Assembly: GCA_002118135.1 (NCBI GenBank)
Contig: BDIU01000256.1
Location: 2,773-66,772, forward strand
DNA: 64,000 nt
Direction of reading: 5' to 3'
From: Trebouxia sp. TZW2008
Lineage: Eukaryota; Chlorophyta; Trebouxiophyceae; Trebouxiales; Trebouxiaceae
Shown here: positions 12,001 to 22,146 of the stretch, piece after piece
Layout of the letters: the number at the start of each line of letters is the position of its first letter
How positions within the stretch are numbered: position 1 is the first letter of the stretch
Program-made: the position numbers and the translations under genes
Notes under the pieces: model-generated
The model's input: the letters and a program-made list of their open reading frames with translations, nothing else
Database searches by the model: none
Told to the model about the DNA's origin: nothing

Positions 12001-15000
12001 TGGACTGCAGGAACTTGTCTACAGCCTGCAGTAAGTCATGATAAGCATATAAGAAATGCGTAGTAGTTGAGTGTTGCCGATAGGCAACAAACTTACTCAA
12101 GGCGCTTGAAACATTTGCGGAACATCAGCGGAACATCAGCCCCACCGTTCTCTAATGAACCCACAAATGTTTCTTACCACTGCAAGACCAGGGTCATGTA
12201 ATTGTGGGACTGCCTGCAATCAGGCCAAGTGACTGCCTCTTACCTTTGCAAGCTCAGAGCGATGCCATCTTTGTGATCAAATCATGAAAATAGTCAGTGG
12301 TCCACATGAGTTGACTGCTGTCGGCAGTGGCAATGGGCAAGGTAGTGAGTGACTACATGTGGCAAGCGCAGTAAGCAAAAGATGCACAGGCCCAAAACAC
12401 CAGGTGGATGTGCATAGTGCCCAAGCTAGCACTAGGCTGCTGACTCAAGCAGGAATGGATACAGGGCACTGAGCATGCCAGTAAGTAAGTCAGCGCTGCA
12501 GCTGTGCCTCATGAAACCCATGGTCTAAGGAGGCACAAAATGTCTGCAAGATCCTAATCGTGTTGCTGAGTAACAGACTCAGCCATGCTGTCCAAGTCAT
12601 GCATAGCATTCTGTAAGACCCTGACCTGAGTGGCTGACTCATCAAGGGAGGGGCGCAGGGCACCAAGCATGTCTGCAAAGGAGCCCGCATTGAAGAAGTC
12701 CCGCAGCTCAGCTGTGAACACCTTGAATTCCTCCACAAAAGCATGGGAGTAGTCTGCTCCAGGGGCTGTGATGCGCTTCAGCACCGCCTCTGTGGCCTGC
12801 AGATCTTCTGGCCCAGCATTCCTGTGCAGCTTGTTCTGCACACAAAAGCACTGAGTCATTTTGTGTCATAGCGGGAGTCTCTGTGGGTAGAAGTCAGCAT
12901 GAGATTGGTATGCAACAACATCATGCTTTGGTGCATGTTTGTCATTGTTCTGGAATGTCTCACAAATTCCACTGATGCTATTTACTGGCCCTGATGCATG
13001 TTTGCAGGCAGGATAGTTTTGGAGACTGTGTTGTGACCCTGTGATGTCTGTTGCAAACAATGACACAGATGGGTATGGCTCATTTGTGTGAAGAAAGCTG
13101 AGCATTCTATGTATTGCAAAATGCACTGTGCAAGCTGGCAACGTTATGCAGCTTGCCATAGGCAATCAATGAGTCATGGAAGCTGCCTGTCACAATGGTG
13201 CATGTCAAGCTGTGTGTGTTTGCACAAACAAAATGCGCTGCATCATCTAAATCTTGAAAATGCAATGCATTGAACTGGTGGAGCTGACTCTGCCATCATC
13301 TTTCTGTCTGTGCTTGCTTGGTAGGCTATGTCATCCTGCTAGATCTATGCAAAAGCTTTGAATTGCCTATACACTGTCTCCGACTTGCCAACTTCAAAAA
13401 ATTGTCAAAACAGTCCAAAATGGCCACAAACACACATATGAGTACATGATTCCGCTGTGCCTAGCAAAGCAATCCAGTGACTGCACAGGATGCCTTGCCA
13501 ATTTGCAGAAAGCATTGGACCAATTAAGGAGGGCAAAGGATACCTGGATTGTGTGCTTGAGCTCCTGCTTGAGGTCGTGAGGGATGTCATTGCGGTGAGC
13601 AATGTCCCTGATGCGTGTCAGAGGCACACTGGATGTAAAAGCCTCAGTAAAGCTTGGCAGCCTGTGCAGAACAGACATGACATACTCAGGACCAGCAAAC
13701 GGGTTTGACACACATCAGATGGTTCTTATGCAAGCTTCTTCGATGCATGGGAGCGTGTCTTTGTGAAAGAACATACTCAGCACTAGCCGTTGCCGCCCTT
13801 CCAGGATTTTGTGCAGGATTTTGGTGGTGGACCTTGCATGTTATGTAAATGAGTGGATGCAGGGAAATTGGCTGCAGTGATGAGTGTTGCCGACACATGT
13901 TGCGACTCTTCCACTGACAGCTTCCGTCAGACTAACAAGGCTCAGCAGCATAGCACTCTTGGCATCATCAAAGAAAGCCAAAACACTTGGAGTTGAACAC
14001 ATATACTGGCAGATATATAGACTGGCAGATGGACAGACAGACAGCCTGACAGGCATGTGTGTAAGATGGACAGACAGACAGACGGTCAATCAGAAAGGCA
14101 GACAGACAGACAGTTGTCCAACAAAACAGATAGACAGACAGACAATGGATCAAAAAGACAGACAGGCAGGCATACTTTGTGTGCATTCTCCTGGCCACCA
14201 GCTTAGCGTCCTTGCTACTGGCTTCATCACCAATCACCCACTCCAGAGATCTGAAGATGATTTTGGACAGCTCAGCATGCCTGTTGGGCCTGAAGTGCCC
14301 TCCGCCTTCAACACAAGGAATTGCCCCTGTGCTGATCCACTGTGACACAAGGAGGAAAATGTTTGCAAACTTTTTGTCCAAGCGCTCGCTGCACACAAGC
14401 AACACGACTGCCTGCATGACTTTGATGAACATGCAAGGCCTGTGTATTGAGATCTCTGCCCACTAGACAGGCGGTAACAGCTTGCAATCAGCACAAATCA
14501 TTGGCAGGCTTCTTTCAGGACAGGCAACAGCTGCTCTCAGCATCAGCACAAGAGGTAGTGCTGCTCTATTGCAAGATCACTCATGTATTCAGGACAGCAC
14601 AGAACGTTTCCATGTGTTGACTTCCAGGAAGGTGAGACACCCATATACATGTTGCCTGATGTCTACGCAAAAAAGATACAGCATGTGAACCTTTTCATCA
14701 TCTTGCAGCTGATATCTGATACATCTGATACATCTGACATCGCTATCAGCAAATGACATGTACACCACTGAGCTGCAAGCAGATGTCTTCCCTGGTCTTT
14801 GCAACACAGCAAATGTGATACAATTGCACAGGTGCACAAAACCCGGCACAGCTGCGGTTGTAGGCGTGCTTCAGGCAAATTGACATTACACGCCACTTGC
14901 ATTCAGTGATGAATAGTGATACTTTACCTGCTGATTTGTCAGTACAGCGGCACACCTGGAGGTAGCTGTTGACAATCATCACAGTTCATTTTCTGATATG

Positions 15001-18000
15001 TCAAAACAGCAGCCCACCTAGAGATGAAACTTTATAAAGATAAACATCAGAGCGTACAAATAATGATGCGTTGCATTTTGTCATCTGGCGTATCAGAACA
15101 ACAGAACACGGAAGATAGTCGTTCACGGGCGCTTGAACTTCAGCTTGTGACTGGTCCATTCATATGCTGGGATGTCAAAGGACCAGTCACGTTCCACAGG
15201 TCCATCCAGTGGAATGCAACTGGTCCAGCAGCAGCACACCTGCAGGTAGATGTAGGCGCAGGCCAGTGCGTCCAGGTCTGGGCGGGCTTTGTCAGCCTTG
15301 TCCACCAGCAGCTCCTTCACTACCTGGATCTTGCCCAGCCAACTGCACAGCCATGTCGATGTCTCTCATTCACGCATTTGTTCATTTTGTTCTGAATGTG
15401 TGCTAGACAGGCTCAACAGACCCAGCTAGATATGTACTGGGTGAATCAACTGTCTCCGATCAATTCCCTCCTGTGCTATCCTGAACCAATTGGAAGACAG
15501 TCTCATTGACACGCAACTGACCTGTTTGTCCGCCAGCAAGTCCTACATTACCTGAACCTTGCCCAGCCAACTGCACAGCCATGCTGACAAAATCTGACTT
15601 GTTCTATGCTACATCTCTGCTGTGTTGTGGTGCTGTCACTGGTAGGCTCCCACTGTTACTGATAGAGCTTAGGCCCAAAACACTGTCTTGGTGCAAATTG
15701 ACCCTTCATCAGCAACATGGCCCATGCAAGTTGCGTGAAAGGCTTGAGCACAGATATGATTTGTAAGATTTGTTTTTGTTTGTTTGGAAAGAAAAAAGAA
15801 GTAGAGCAGCAAACTCAGAGTACAAAGGCAAGCTTTCAGAAAGTTTGTCATGCCTGCCGTTCTTCTCATCCCCTTGCACAAGGTGCAGGGCTGCACCATC
15901 CAGCCCTTCAGGATGCCAAGAGCCCTTCCTGTCCTTGCTGTGCTGGTTGCTACGCATGAAGGCTACTTCTTGCCCCTGCCACTGATCTGTTGGCAATCGG
16001 CCATCATGAGAGTGCCCACTGGATGAATGCGCCTACAACAGCACACAAGACGTTCATCATTACATTGGTCTAGTCAAAAACGCATGCTAGGCAGGCTTGG
16101 GGGCCCCAGATATGTACATCCAGGAGTAATCAACTGTCTCCACAAGACATTAGCTCTATGCTTATGTGTATCGAGGTATACCACATGACGCAAGATGCTG
16201 GCTTGACATACAAAAGTACGTAAGACATCAGGGCTTGTGGCAAAGCCGCTTAAGGCAGCAGAAAGGTGGATTCTGTACTGCAATTAGCTGGGAGGGTGGT
16301 GGGAAGAAAATTGGTGTTGAGGGTGTGCTGGTGATGGACCAGGAGTGGCGGAAAGACCAAATGTGCACGTATGCAAAGCATGTTTGAGTGCCGAAACTCT
16401 GTCGGGCAGCTGTTGAGGCATATGCAAAAGAGCATTCTGCAGCTAGTGCTGAAAAGCATGACGTTCTTGCAGTGCAGGTGTTGCAAGTCGGCACGACAGC
16501 ATGACAATGACAGGAAGTTCAACAGTGAACTGCTGTAATTTGCTTCTTGCATCAATGACAGAAAGTTCAACAATGAACTGCTGTAGGATGCTTCTTGCAT
16601 TGCTGTGCTGGCTCGTAGGCGTCAAGGTACGCCAAAGGCAGGAAGCAGGGGAACTGGCACACAAGGGGCGAAGCTTTGTCTTGTGTGTCATCCAACTGTT
16701 GAATATCAGACATCCTTATCATGATGCTCAAGACAAGCCGGCCTAGCAAGACAGGAACTGTGCCACACACACCTAGCAATGTATGCTGCAAGGTCAACTA
16801 ATCTTTGTACAAATTACTTTTTGATAATTCAATAATTGTCGAAAGGCAAAGTCTTGAGGCAGCACGCTCAGCAAGATACCTGAGGCTGGTGTTGCTGGTG
16901 CTGGTGCTGTTGGTGGTTGTTGTTGTGTTGAGGGGTCTGTTGCTGGCCAGCACCACTATTGACTGACACATCCTGCTTGCCCCACTCAAAGCCTACCTGT
17001 GCCTGTCCAGATGGCACCTGGAAAATAGGACAAGGTTGGGTTCAGCAGCTGTGACAACCTTGCTTGATGCATGTCAATGCACCATCCATCTTGCCTGAAG
17101 CATGTCATTGTCATGCAATGGATTGTCAGGTGAGGTGGTATTTGTGGTGGCCATGAGCTGAGCTGACAGTGGTCCCCAGCAAATTGTCGCAGCTTCTAGT
17201 GAAGCTGTACTGTCTGATCCGCTTGTTAAGTGATACAGGTCACGGGACAAAAGTGATACGCCTGTGATTTTTTCATGAACTCCAATACTTTGCACCAACT
17301 GCTTGTGCATGTGTTGACTGCATACACTTGTCAGAAGGGTCAGCGGGTCAGCAGCATGTCCACCAATCCAGTGCAAGAGGCAAGTTTGGTATAGGGTGTC
17401 ACCTTGAGCACATGATTCTGACAACCCTCCCACTCTGCATCACTGTTGGCCACCTTCACACACTGCAGTCAGCATGTGTGCTCAGTCAGCATGCAGCCTT
17501 GGCTGCTTGAGATATAACAAAGTTCGCATAGCCTCAGACGGCGCAAACTAGCAGCAGCTGTTGCAGCAGGACCATGTGGTGCAGTCGTCAACCAGAAGTG
17601 GAACACTAGGTGCTGCGGTTGCTGAACTCTGAGCTTGCAAACGCTGCTTTGATCAGCAAGTCCAAGTTTCTGATGCTGTGAGGCACAACAAGAGTGGATT
17701 TGTTGTTGCACCTTGAATTCAACATCACTGCCTTCAGGCAGGTCCACGTCAAGTGTCCATACATTGCCATCATTCCATTTCATTTGTGGAGCTCTGCCTA
17801 CATCCCAGTCACCAAGGGATGGATGACCACCAACTACCTTGTGGCTCTCTCCAAAAGACACCTGAAATGCATACGGCACTGAAGTACAACACTGGTGTGG
17901 TGTGCAGGTTGTGTGCCACGGCTCACGTGAGTGCAGGCAGTGTTGTCAGACACTTTAGCTATAATCAAACAGTCAGTAAACAAGCTAGGGAGGACATGCC

Positions 18001-18258
18001 AAACCTCTCTTTGTGTGGAGAATCGCACGGATGCATTGGCAGCCCAGCACTGCATTTGCACCAGCTCAGATTTCAGACACAGCTGAAGTTGCATTTGACA
18101 ACTCAAATAGAAAAACACCAAGACAGTAGCAGTTCATCTTGCACTGCATGCTAATAGGCTCTCCAACTGCTCACCTGAAGGCTACCTCGGTGTCTAGGCA
18201 ATGCTCTGACTCGAAACGGCCTTTTGTGACCTGCAATTGTTGCGGATGACGCGTTCAT
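2141..18258 (-). CDS. PWD: Phosphoglucan, water dikinase (PWD/GWD3), 21 exons, about 1063 aa
   Basis: Transfers the beta-phosphate of ATP through a phospho-histidine to glucosyl residues of already phosphorylated starch, opening granules for degradation; plastid stroma expected. Exons in 5' order: 18186-18258, 17712-17878, 16880-17017, 15854-15981, 15240-15342, 14176-14339, 13544-13661, 12626-12835, 11896-12025, 10831-10955, 10014-10198, 9498-9624, 8869-8989, 7945-8211, 7138-7277, 6336-6509, 5737-5884, 4164-4364, 3124-3324, 2663-2808, 2141-2266. They sum to 3192 nt with consistent phases. Residues about 25-95 form a CBM20 starch-binding domain ([12 protein letters not shown]), followed by a Gln/His-rich linker. 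Family signatures are [20 protein letters not shown], the catalytic-His segment [12 protein letters not shown] (His about 656), [25 protein letters not shown] and the C-terminal QDVEG...VQTRPQPL. Two introns appear to have GC donors (after exons 4 and 11). The first exon join and the start codon are the least certain; the N-terminus looks like a short transit peptide. Plant PWDs are somewhat longer. Confidence 0.93.
3425..3675 (-). repeat. Two decayed copies of the 5' edge of PWD exon 19
   Basis: Exon 19 begins at 3324. The same acceptor and exon start recur at about 3430-3540 and 3570-3670. The nearer copy keeps an acceptor (CTGCAG) and the reading frame for about 38 codons, still spelling GVKQAD and VQQQLSP, before a TGA. 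The farther copy has an early TAG. Both are pseudo-exons inside intron 18. Confidence 0.85.
3732..3756. repeat. Short (CTG)n tract
   Basis: Run of about seven CTG/TGC triplets in the intron between PWD exons 18 and 19. Not coding in the gene model. Confidence 0.8.
4080..4112 (-). repeat. Copy of the 3' edge (donor) of PWD exon 18
   Basis: The stretch around 4083-4110 resembles 4151-4178, the donor side of exon 18, including the GTAAGTCAAGCAG intron start. It is a single degenerate copy downstream of the true donor at 4158-4163. Confidence 0.6.
4478..4772 (-). repeat. Three successive copies of the 5' edge of PWD exon 18
   Basis: The acceptor side of exon 18 (about 4325-4370) is repeated at about 4482-4535, 4621-4675 and 4736-4768, all in the same orientation and increasingly diverged with distance. 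The core shared on the + strand is TTGCACTGCTGCCTAGCGC. A CAT/ATC microsatellite (4527-4563) lies between copies. Confidence 0.8.
4527..4563. repeat. (CAT)n microsatellite
   Basis: About twelve imperfect CAT triplets in a PWD intron, next to an exon-18 echo. Confidence 0.85.
4985..5655 (-). repeat. Three downstream copies of the 3' edge of PWD exon 17
   Basis: The true donor side of exon 17 (5737-5825) recurs at about 5566-5655, 5340-5425 and 4988-5072. The copies preserve the segment encoding KACQQLQQL...SK followed by a donor position: GTGAGC in the nearest copy, weakened to GTTAGC in the next and lost (ATGAGC) in the farthest. They lie inside the intron before exon 18. Confidence 0.85.
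6022..6063. repeat. (CTG)n microsatellite, about 14 units
   Basis: Uninterrupted CTG triplets in the intron upstream of PWD exon 17. On the PWD sense strand it reads CAG. Confidence 0.95.
6205..6300 (-). repeat. Downstream copy of the 3' edge of PWD exon 16
   Basis: Read on the minus strand it repeats the exon 16 end encoding LPFG(C), diverged and without the donor. The exon 16 donor itself is at 6330-6335. Confidence 0.7.
6600..6722 (-). repeat. Upstream copy of the 5' edge of PWD exon 16
   Basis: About 100 bp repeating 6420-6520 at roughly 80% identity by eye, including an acceptor (CTTTGCAG) and the segment that encodes [12 protein letters not shown] in the true exon. Confidence 0.8.
7440..7492 (-). 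repeat. Upstream copy of the 5' edge of PWD exon 15
   Basis: The acceptor and first codons of exon 15 (7245-7300) are repeated here; the shared + strand core is TTGCAGCTG.ATGCGCTG.CCTGCA. Confidence 0.7.
8270..8338 (-). repeat. Upstream copy of the 5' edge of PWD exon 14
   Basis: Repeats 8166-8225 (acceptor and codons for [11 protein letters not shown]) with several substitutions. Confidence 0.7.
9840..9932 (-). repeat. Downstream copy of the 3' edge of PWD exon 11
   Basis: About 85 bp repeat of 10018-10110 at above 80% identity by eye. It still encodes [14 protein letters not shown] and ends at a GC dinucleotide where the true exon uses a GC donor. Confidence 0.85.
10718..10790 (-). repeat. 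Downstream copy of the 3' edge of PWD exon 10
   Basis: Diverged repeat of 10834-10905, which encodes [14 protein letters not shown] in the true exon. A shorter, weaker copy of the exon's acceptor side may lie near 11180-11215. Confidence 0.6.
11037..11130 (+). repeat. Dispersed repeat R2, copy 1
   Basis: Shares the block AAGCCTGCTGTATGGCCTAC and the following 70 bp with 46045-46150 (+), and the core CCTGTTACCTAC...CACAGGTGTCAAATCAACT with the minus strand of 21262-21348. It lies in a PWD intron, antisense to the gene. No coding capacity is evident. Confidence 0.75.
11459..11825 (-). repeat. Three downstream copies of the 3' edge of PWD exon 9
   Basis: The donor side of exon 9 (11890-11965, encoding [18 protein letters not shown]) recurs at about 11757-11822, 11597-11670 and 11459-11523. 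With the exon that makes four units spaced about 140-160 bp. All share CTGCTGAGGCCTG on the + strand. Confidence 0.88.
12436..12487 (-). repeat. Downstream copy of the 3' edge of PWD exon 8
   Basis: Diverged repeat of 12629-12675 (TGACTCATCAAGGGA..GGGCGCAGGGCACCAAGCATG side) located beyond the true donor. Confidence 0.55.
14028..14172. repeat. (GACA)n-type microsatellite
   Basis: Imperfect GACA/CAGA tetranucleotide repeat about 140 bp long. It ends within a few bases of the exon 6 donor of PWD at 14170-14175. Confidence 0.9.
15403..15475 (+). repeat. Dispersed repeat R1, copy 1
   Basis: Contains TGCTAGACAGGCTCAACAG, CCCAGCTAG and AATCAACTGTCTCCGA, shared with copies near 16083-16146, 31570-31665 and 45307-45385, all on the + strand. 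It lies in a PWD intron. Confidence 0.75.
15522..15590 (-). repeat. Upstream copy of the 5' edge of PWD exon 5
   Basis: Fifty-nine aligned bases match 15301-15359 with about nine mismatches (about 85%). They include the complete acceptor region GGCTGTGCAG and the first codons. In the true frame the copy hits TAG after about ten codons, so it is not a usable exon. Confidence 0.9.
16083..16146 (+). repeat. Dispersed repeat R1, copy 2 (decayed)
   Basis: Keeps GCTAGGCAGGCT, CCCCAGATATGTAC and AATCAACTGTCTCC of repeat R1. Confidence 0.55.
16702..16796 (+). repeat. Dispersed repeat R3
   Basis: Matches 5208-5292 over about 85 bp: CCTTATC.TGA.GC then ACAAGCC.GCCT.GCA and GCCACACACACCTA. A truncated third copy is near 32945-32985. 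Confidence 0.6.
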
Positions 18259-18793
18259 GACAGGAACGCAAATAGACGAGATCTTGCGCACAGGGATTTG
18301 CCAAGCGATCTACCTGGACGCCTGAAGCCTCCTATCGGTGTCAAGCTGCCTGATCTCAAGACACATGCATTCTGCATGACCTTGCTCTGGACTGAAGACT
18401 GCTTTGCAGCTCTTGCGCTTGCGAGTCGTTATCTGGGACACAAAGTTAAAACTACAGGTGCGGTCGTGCAGATTGCAGCCGAGCTGCTTTTCGGCTCCAG
18501 GTGCTGCACAAGGTCAGCTGTCTCGATCACCAAATCACACTTATGTTACTCGCGCAGGGTCGAATGAGGTGACAGGAAGGCCAACCAGCAAGCACTAGTC
18601 AGCGGTGCTCGCAACACAGCTTCGATAAAAGGGATACTCAAAAGCCCCGAGTGCTTGAGTTCGAGATTTGGCGATATTGCTACCAAGTCAACGAAGCGCA
18701 GCAGAACGAACAGCATAAACCCAGCGCTGAGCGTGAGACGAAATTCTAGGTGTTTGCCAGTTGAGACGCTAAACAGAGTTTGATCATAATAAG
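18259..18793. promoter_or_regulatory. Divergent intergenic region between PWD and the next gene
   Basis: Separates the PWD start (minus) from the proposed start of the 18794 gene (plus), so both promoters should lie here. No canonical TATA box or other element stands out. Short open frames on both strands look fortuitous. Confidence 0.4.
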
Positions 18794-20875
18794 ATGCAGG
18801 CAGGATGTTTGCAGAGTCCTGCGTGCTTGCATCGATCACTGCAGCCAACCACACCGCCACATGCTTCCCGTGGATGCAAACGAGTCCGCACTACTACAGC
18901 TACGTATCAGAACACCAATGGTCCTGCCTCGCCATACCGACCGCATTCTCAAGCAACGCGCGTGAACACAGCACCTCCACCACAATATAGTACGACCTCG
19001 GCGGCAGGTCGGCCTCTGTCGTTCAAGTGGCATTGCCTTCGGTTTGAGCCCATTGCCCTGCACTCACAAATCTTCTTCGCTGAGGCGGGATTGCCGACGA
19101 TGCAGACTCAGTCACGGGCCCTCGTTTAAGCCAGTGGCTCAGGAGCCCTTTCGATGTACTTGCCTTGTGCCCCAGAGCATCACTGGGAGCGTTGCTGAAC
19201 GCAACTGAGCTCGCACAAGCACTGTGAGTGTCCTTTAGCATCTTTTGCAAGCACCTATGGGAAGCTGTTGCAAGCTTAGCTCTAACTGTGTGAGCATGCA
19301 GGCCCAGTGAGATAGAGAAGCTGCAAATGCTTGCCCAGGATCCACGGCCTCTGCAGGAGAAACAGACAATCCTTGCTCAGGTGCTGCATCACCCAACACA
19401 AGATCTGCCGTTTGCCTCGCTTGCTAAAAGATAGCAGACATTTACACCCGCAATCATGCACCACATGGCTCTCACACAATAAATTAGAATTGCTCAGCAT
19501 GAGATCAGCCATCGTAGTGCAATGTGCGGCTTGTGCTTTTTCGCCTAATTCCCAAGCAGCATGAGCCAGCATATATGTGCATCAGTTGGCGCTAACGCAT
19601 CAGTCAGCAGCTTGAGTCTCATCTGTTGCAGGAATTTGAAACATCCCTTGCCGGTTTGGTGGAGCGTGGGGTGGTTGCTGAGTCAGAGATTGTTGCATCA
19701 CTGAAGCAAGTACTGCCAGAGCAGTTCCAGACCCTCATCCCACAGGAGATCAGGAATGCTGCTCCTCAGAGCCCAGCAGTCACGCAACAGCAGGCGCAAG
19801 AAGCCTTCTATGAAGAACCTCCCTTGTCTGCAGAACAGCTGTCCATCAGTCAGTCTGGTATGCAGACATTGACAACGCAACCATGTCCAGATGGCAGGTC
19901 ACCATTTGTTGTCAATTTGTCGAGGCCACAGTGTCCATTTTTTCATGCAATGTGGCATGCACCGATTCTGCACACGTTGACAAAACAATCATGCTGGAGA
20001 GCAGACTGTTTGTGTCGGTTTGCCCATGCCAGAGTTTGCATCCTGCCATGCATCTGCATCTTTGCTGCTCCTGCAATGCTTGAGGCAGACACACTTTGCC
20101 CACAAAGGCTCCTTGATCCTGAATAGGCACCACTGTACTTGGTTAAGCAGTTTCTGATACATGGGCAGATCTGCTGACGATTGTTCTGATCCAGTTGACA
20201 CATGCACTATAACAAGTGGCCCTCCAAGCAATTGCATGCTGGAAGCTGGCCCATATGCACCACAGCCACAGCTGTATGTTCAAGTCAGAGGACATTGTCA
20301 TGCACACTGTGTTTGCAAGAGGGGGAACCTTGAATGCTTTTGTTTGCAGCTGAAGAGCTTTCAGAGCTGAAAGCTGCGGTGCAAGGCGTCAGAGAAGCAT
20401 TGGCTGATCTGAGATCAAATGTTGAGCCCTCACGGTCAACTGTGCTCAAGGTCAATGTGCGCGATGCCCGAGACAGCTTGCGACGACGCATCAATCAGCT
20501 CAGCCCAGAGACTTCATCCATTCAGGTGTGGTGCAAGCTCAAAATAGTTGCGGCAGCATCTTGCTGTCGTTTGCAGCGCAAAGCATGACTTGCTTGCTAC
20601 ACTGCTTAAAACCACTGGTGGGTCTTTTTCAAGTAAAGGACAAAGCAGTTTGGACATGTGCTTGTGTGCAGAATGTTCTTGTTATTGCACAACTGCTGCA
20701 AGAGCTGTCTCGTCATTCAATTTGACTGTTGATGGCCGTGTAGAGAGCCAACATGACATGTTGACAAAGTTGACATTGACTGACATTGCGCCTCTGCAAG
20801 TTGCAGGGGGCACCTGTTTCTGCAGCAACTTTGGAAGCCAATAGCCTTCTGGCTGAGGTGGATGCTGTCCTCTGA
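18794..20875 (+). CDS. Conserved-looking protein of unknown function, six exons
   Basis: I do not recognise this protein. Exons 2-6 join in phase: 19085-19223, 19302-19380, 19632-19857, 20350-20525 and 20807-20875, with good GT-AG borders and a stop at 20873-20875. The first exon is uncertain. The ATG at 18794 opens a Ser/Thr/Arg-rich stretch resembling a plastid transit peptide and can leave in the required phase at two or three donors before 19000. The mature part is acidic and helical (SEIEKLQMLAQDP, EFETSLAGLVERGVV, AEELSELKAAVQGVREALAD), with a Gln-rich middle and a helical C-terminus ending in EVDAVL. No membrane segment is seen. A soluble, possibly plastid protein is the best guess; the exon joins are more secure than any function. 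Confidence 0.6.
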
Positions 20876-21669
20876 ACCTAGGACCAAGGACAACAAACGG
20901 TTTATGGTACTGGAGTCACATTAAGTGCTGGTCAATCCAGCAGCAGCAGCGATAACAGCAACAACGTTGAGTTCTGTCAAAGTTCTGCCAAATTCAAATG
21001 ACAGCTGAAAGGCTATTGAGTGACAGCTCAAATTGTGTTTGTCAATGCTGTAAAATTCAAAACCATTTCAGCAGGGCGACGTCAATACTGTTGCCATGTT
21101 TGCCGTTCAAGCCAGGCCCCTCTAGATCTATGCCTGAAATGACATGCAAGTCGTAAGAGCTTCAATGTGCCAGTCCCTGCAGCCTGCTCTGTCACAAGCC
21201 TGAATGAAGCTAAAATGCGCAAAATGTGGTGCTGTAACGTCTCTTGTAACCGGCTCAGCAGCAGCTGCCAAATTGGTTGAGTTGATTTGACACCTGTGCC
21301 CACATGACGCCGAGGTAGGTAACAGGGATAGCAGCCAGCAGCCAAATGATCATCAAGTAAAGCCGAGGATCACGCAGCTGACCAAATTGATGATGGTGTC
21401 GCCATTGCCTCAGTCTTGACGAGTTGACGTTCACCTGTCGTGCTCAGCCAGGCTGCAAAAGCGTAACTGGAGGATCGTAGCAAACAAAATCCAATCGTGG
21501 CATCGTAATGAGGTGAAGTGCGAGCAGCGCATCATGTAAGACAGCATTTTCAAGTATGGCTCGAAAAGGTTTGCAGGGAGCGTTCTCAAAGTAGTGACCA
21601 AATCTGTAGACAGCATTTCCCAAGGATGGCGAAGAAATGTTTGTGTGCAGCATTTGGGCCAAAAAATCC
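20876..21669. other. Intergenic region with a minus-strand R2 repeat
   Basis: No gene recognised. The 21262-21348 stretch, read on the minus strand, is a third copy of dispersed repeat R2 (CCCTGTTACCTAC...CACAGGTGTCAAATCAACT). Confidence 0.55.
21661..21667 (-). terminator. Pol III T-run terminator of tRNA-Ser
   Basis: Immediately 3' of the tRNA on the minus strand the sequence reads GGATTTTTTGG, a T6 run suitable for Pol III termination. Confidence 0.8.
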
Positions 21670-21749
21670 GTGAATAGTAGGACTTGAACCTACGCGGGTT
21701 TCCCCAATAGATTTCTAGTCTATCCCCTTAACCGCTCGGGCATATTCAC
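21670..21749 (-). tRNA. tRNA-Ser (anticodon AGA)
   Basis: Eighty nucleotides with a perfect 7-bp acceptor stem (GTGAATA/TATTCAC), a D-arm GCCCGAGCGGTTAAGGGG, an anticodon stem ATAGA/TCTAT around loop CTAGAAA (anticodon AGA), a long class-II variable arm (TGGGGAAACCCGCG) and a T-arm GTAGGTTCAAGTCCTAC. The long variable arm and AGA anticodon give serine. It has no intron and the CCA is not encoded. Nuclear origin is supported by the adjacent Pol III T-run and nuclear neighbours. Confidence 0.95.
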
Positions 21750-22146
21750 ATTGATTGGTTGCAGTTGCCTTTTCTACAGATTATATTACGCAAACTCGGA
21801 CTGCAAATTTTTTAGAGATTGTCCCATGGGCATCACGTGCGCTGTGACCTGTAATTCCTTCCCAGCGTGCCTTCCTTGGCCGAACGCAGGGCATCTTGTG
21901 ACTGGCCGTCTACAGCAAACGCATGCGCTGATCCGACCTTGCAAAGATAGCTTGCACGCGGCCAGGCAGCGTTCATGCTTGCTAAACGTTCGGGATTATA
22001 TCGCTGGCCTCGTCTAAGATCAAGATCGTCCAACCTTATAGGGCTGCTGGGCCTCAGGTAGTGGCTTAAGCAGCGCAAAAGACAGGCATTCCGACACACA
22101 ATCAGCGCAGGCTCATTCAGCGTATCAGTGAACGTGCGCGGCTGCC

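Noticed and set aside
14028..14172. GACA repeat as a possible CRISPR-like or regulatory array
   Set aside because: Simple tetranucleotide microsatellite without spacers, in a eukaryotic intron.
18546..18860. 105-codon minus-strand frame between PWD and the next gene
   Set aside because: It has a hydrophobic stretch but overlaps the divergent promoter region and shows no family signal or splice link.
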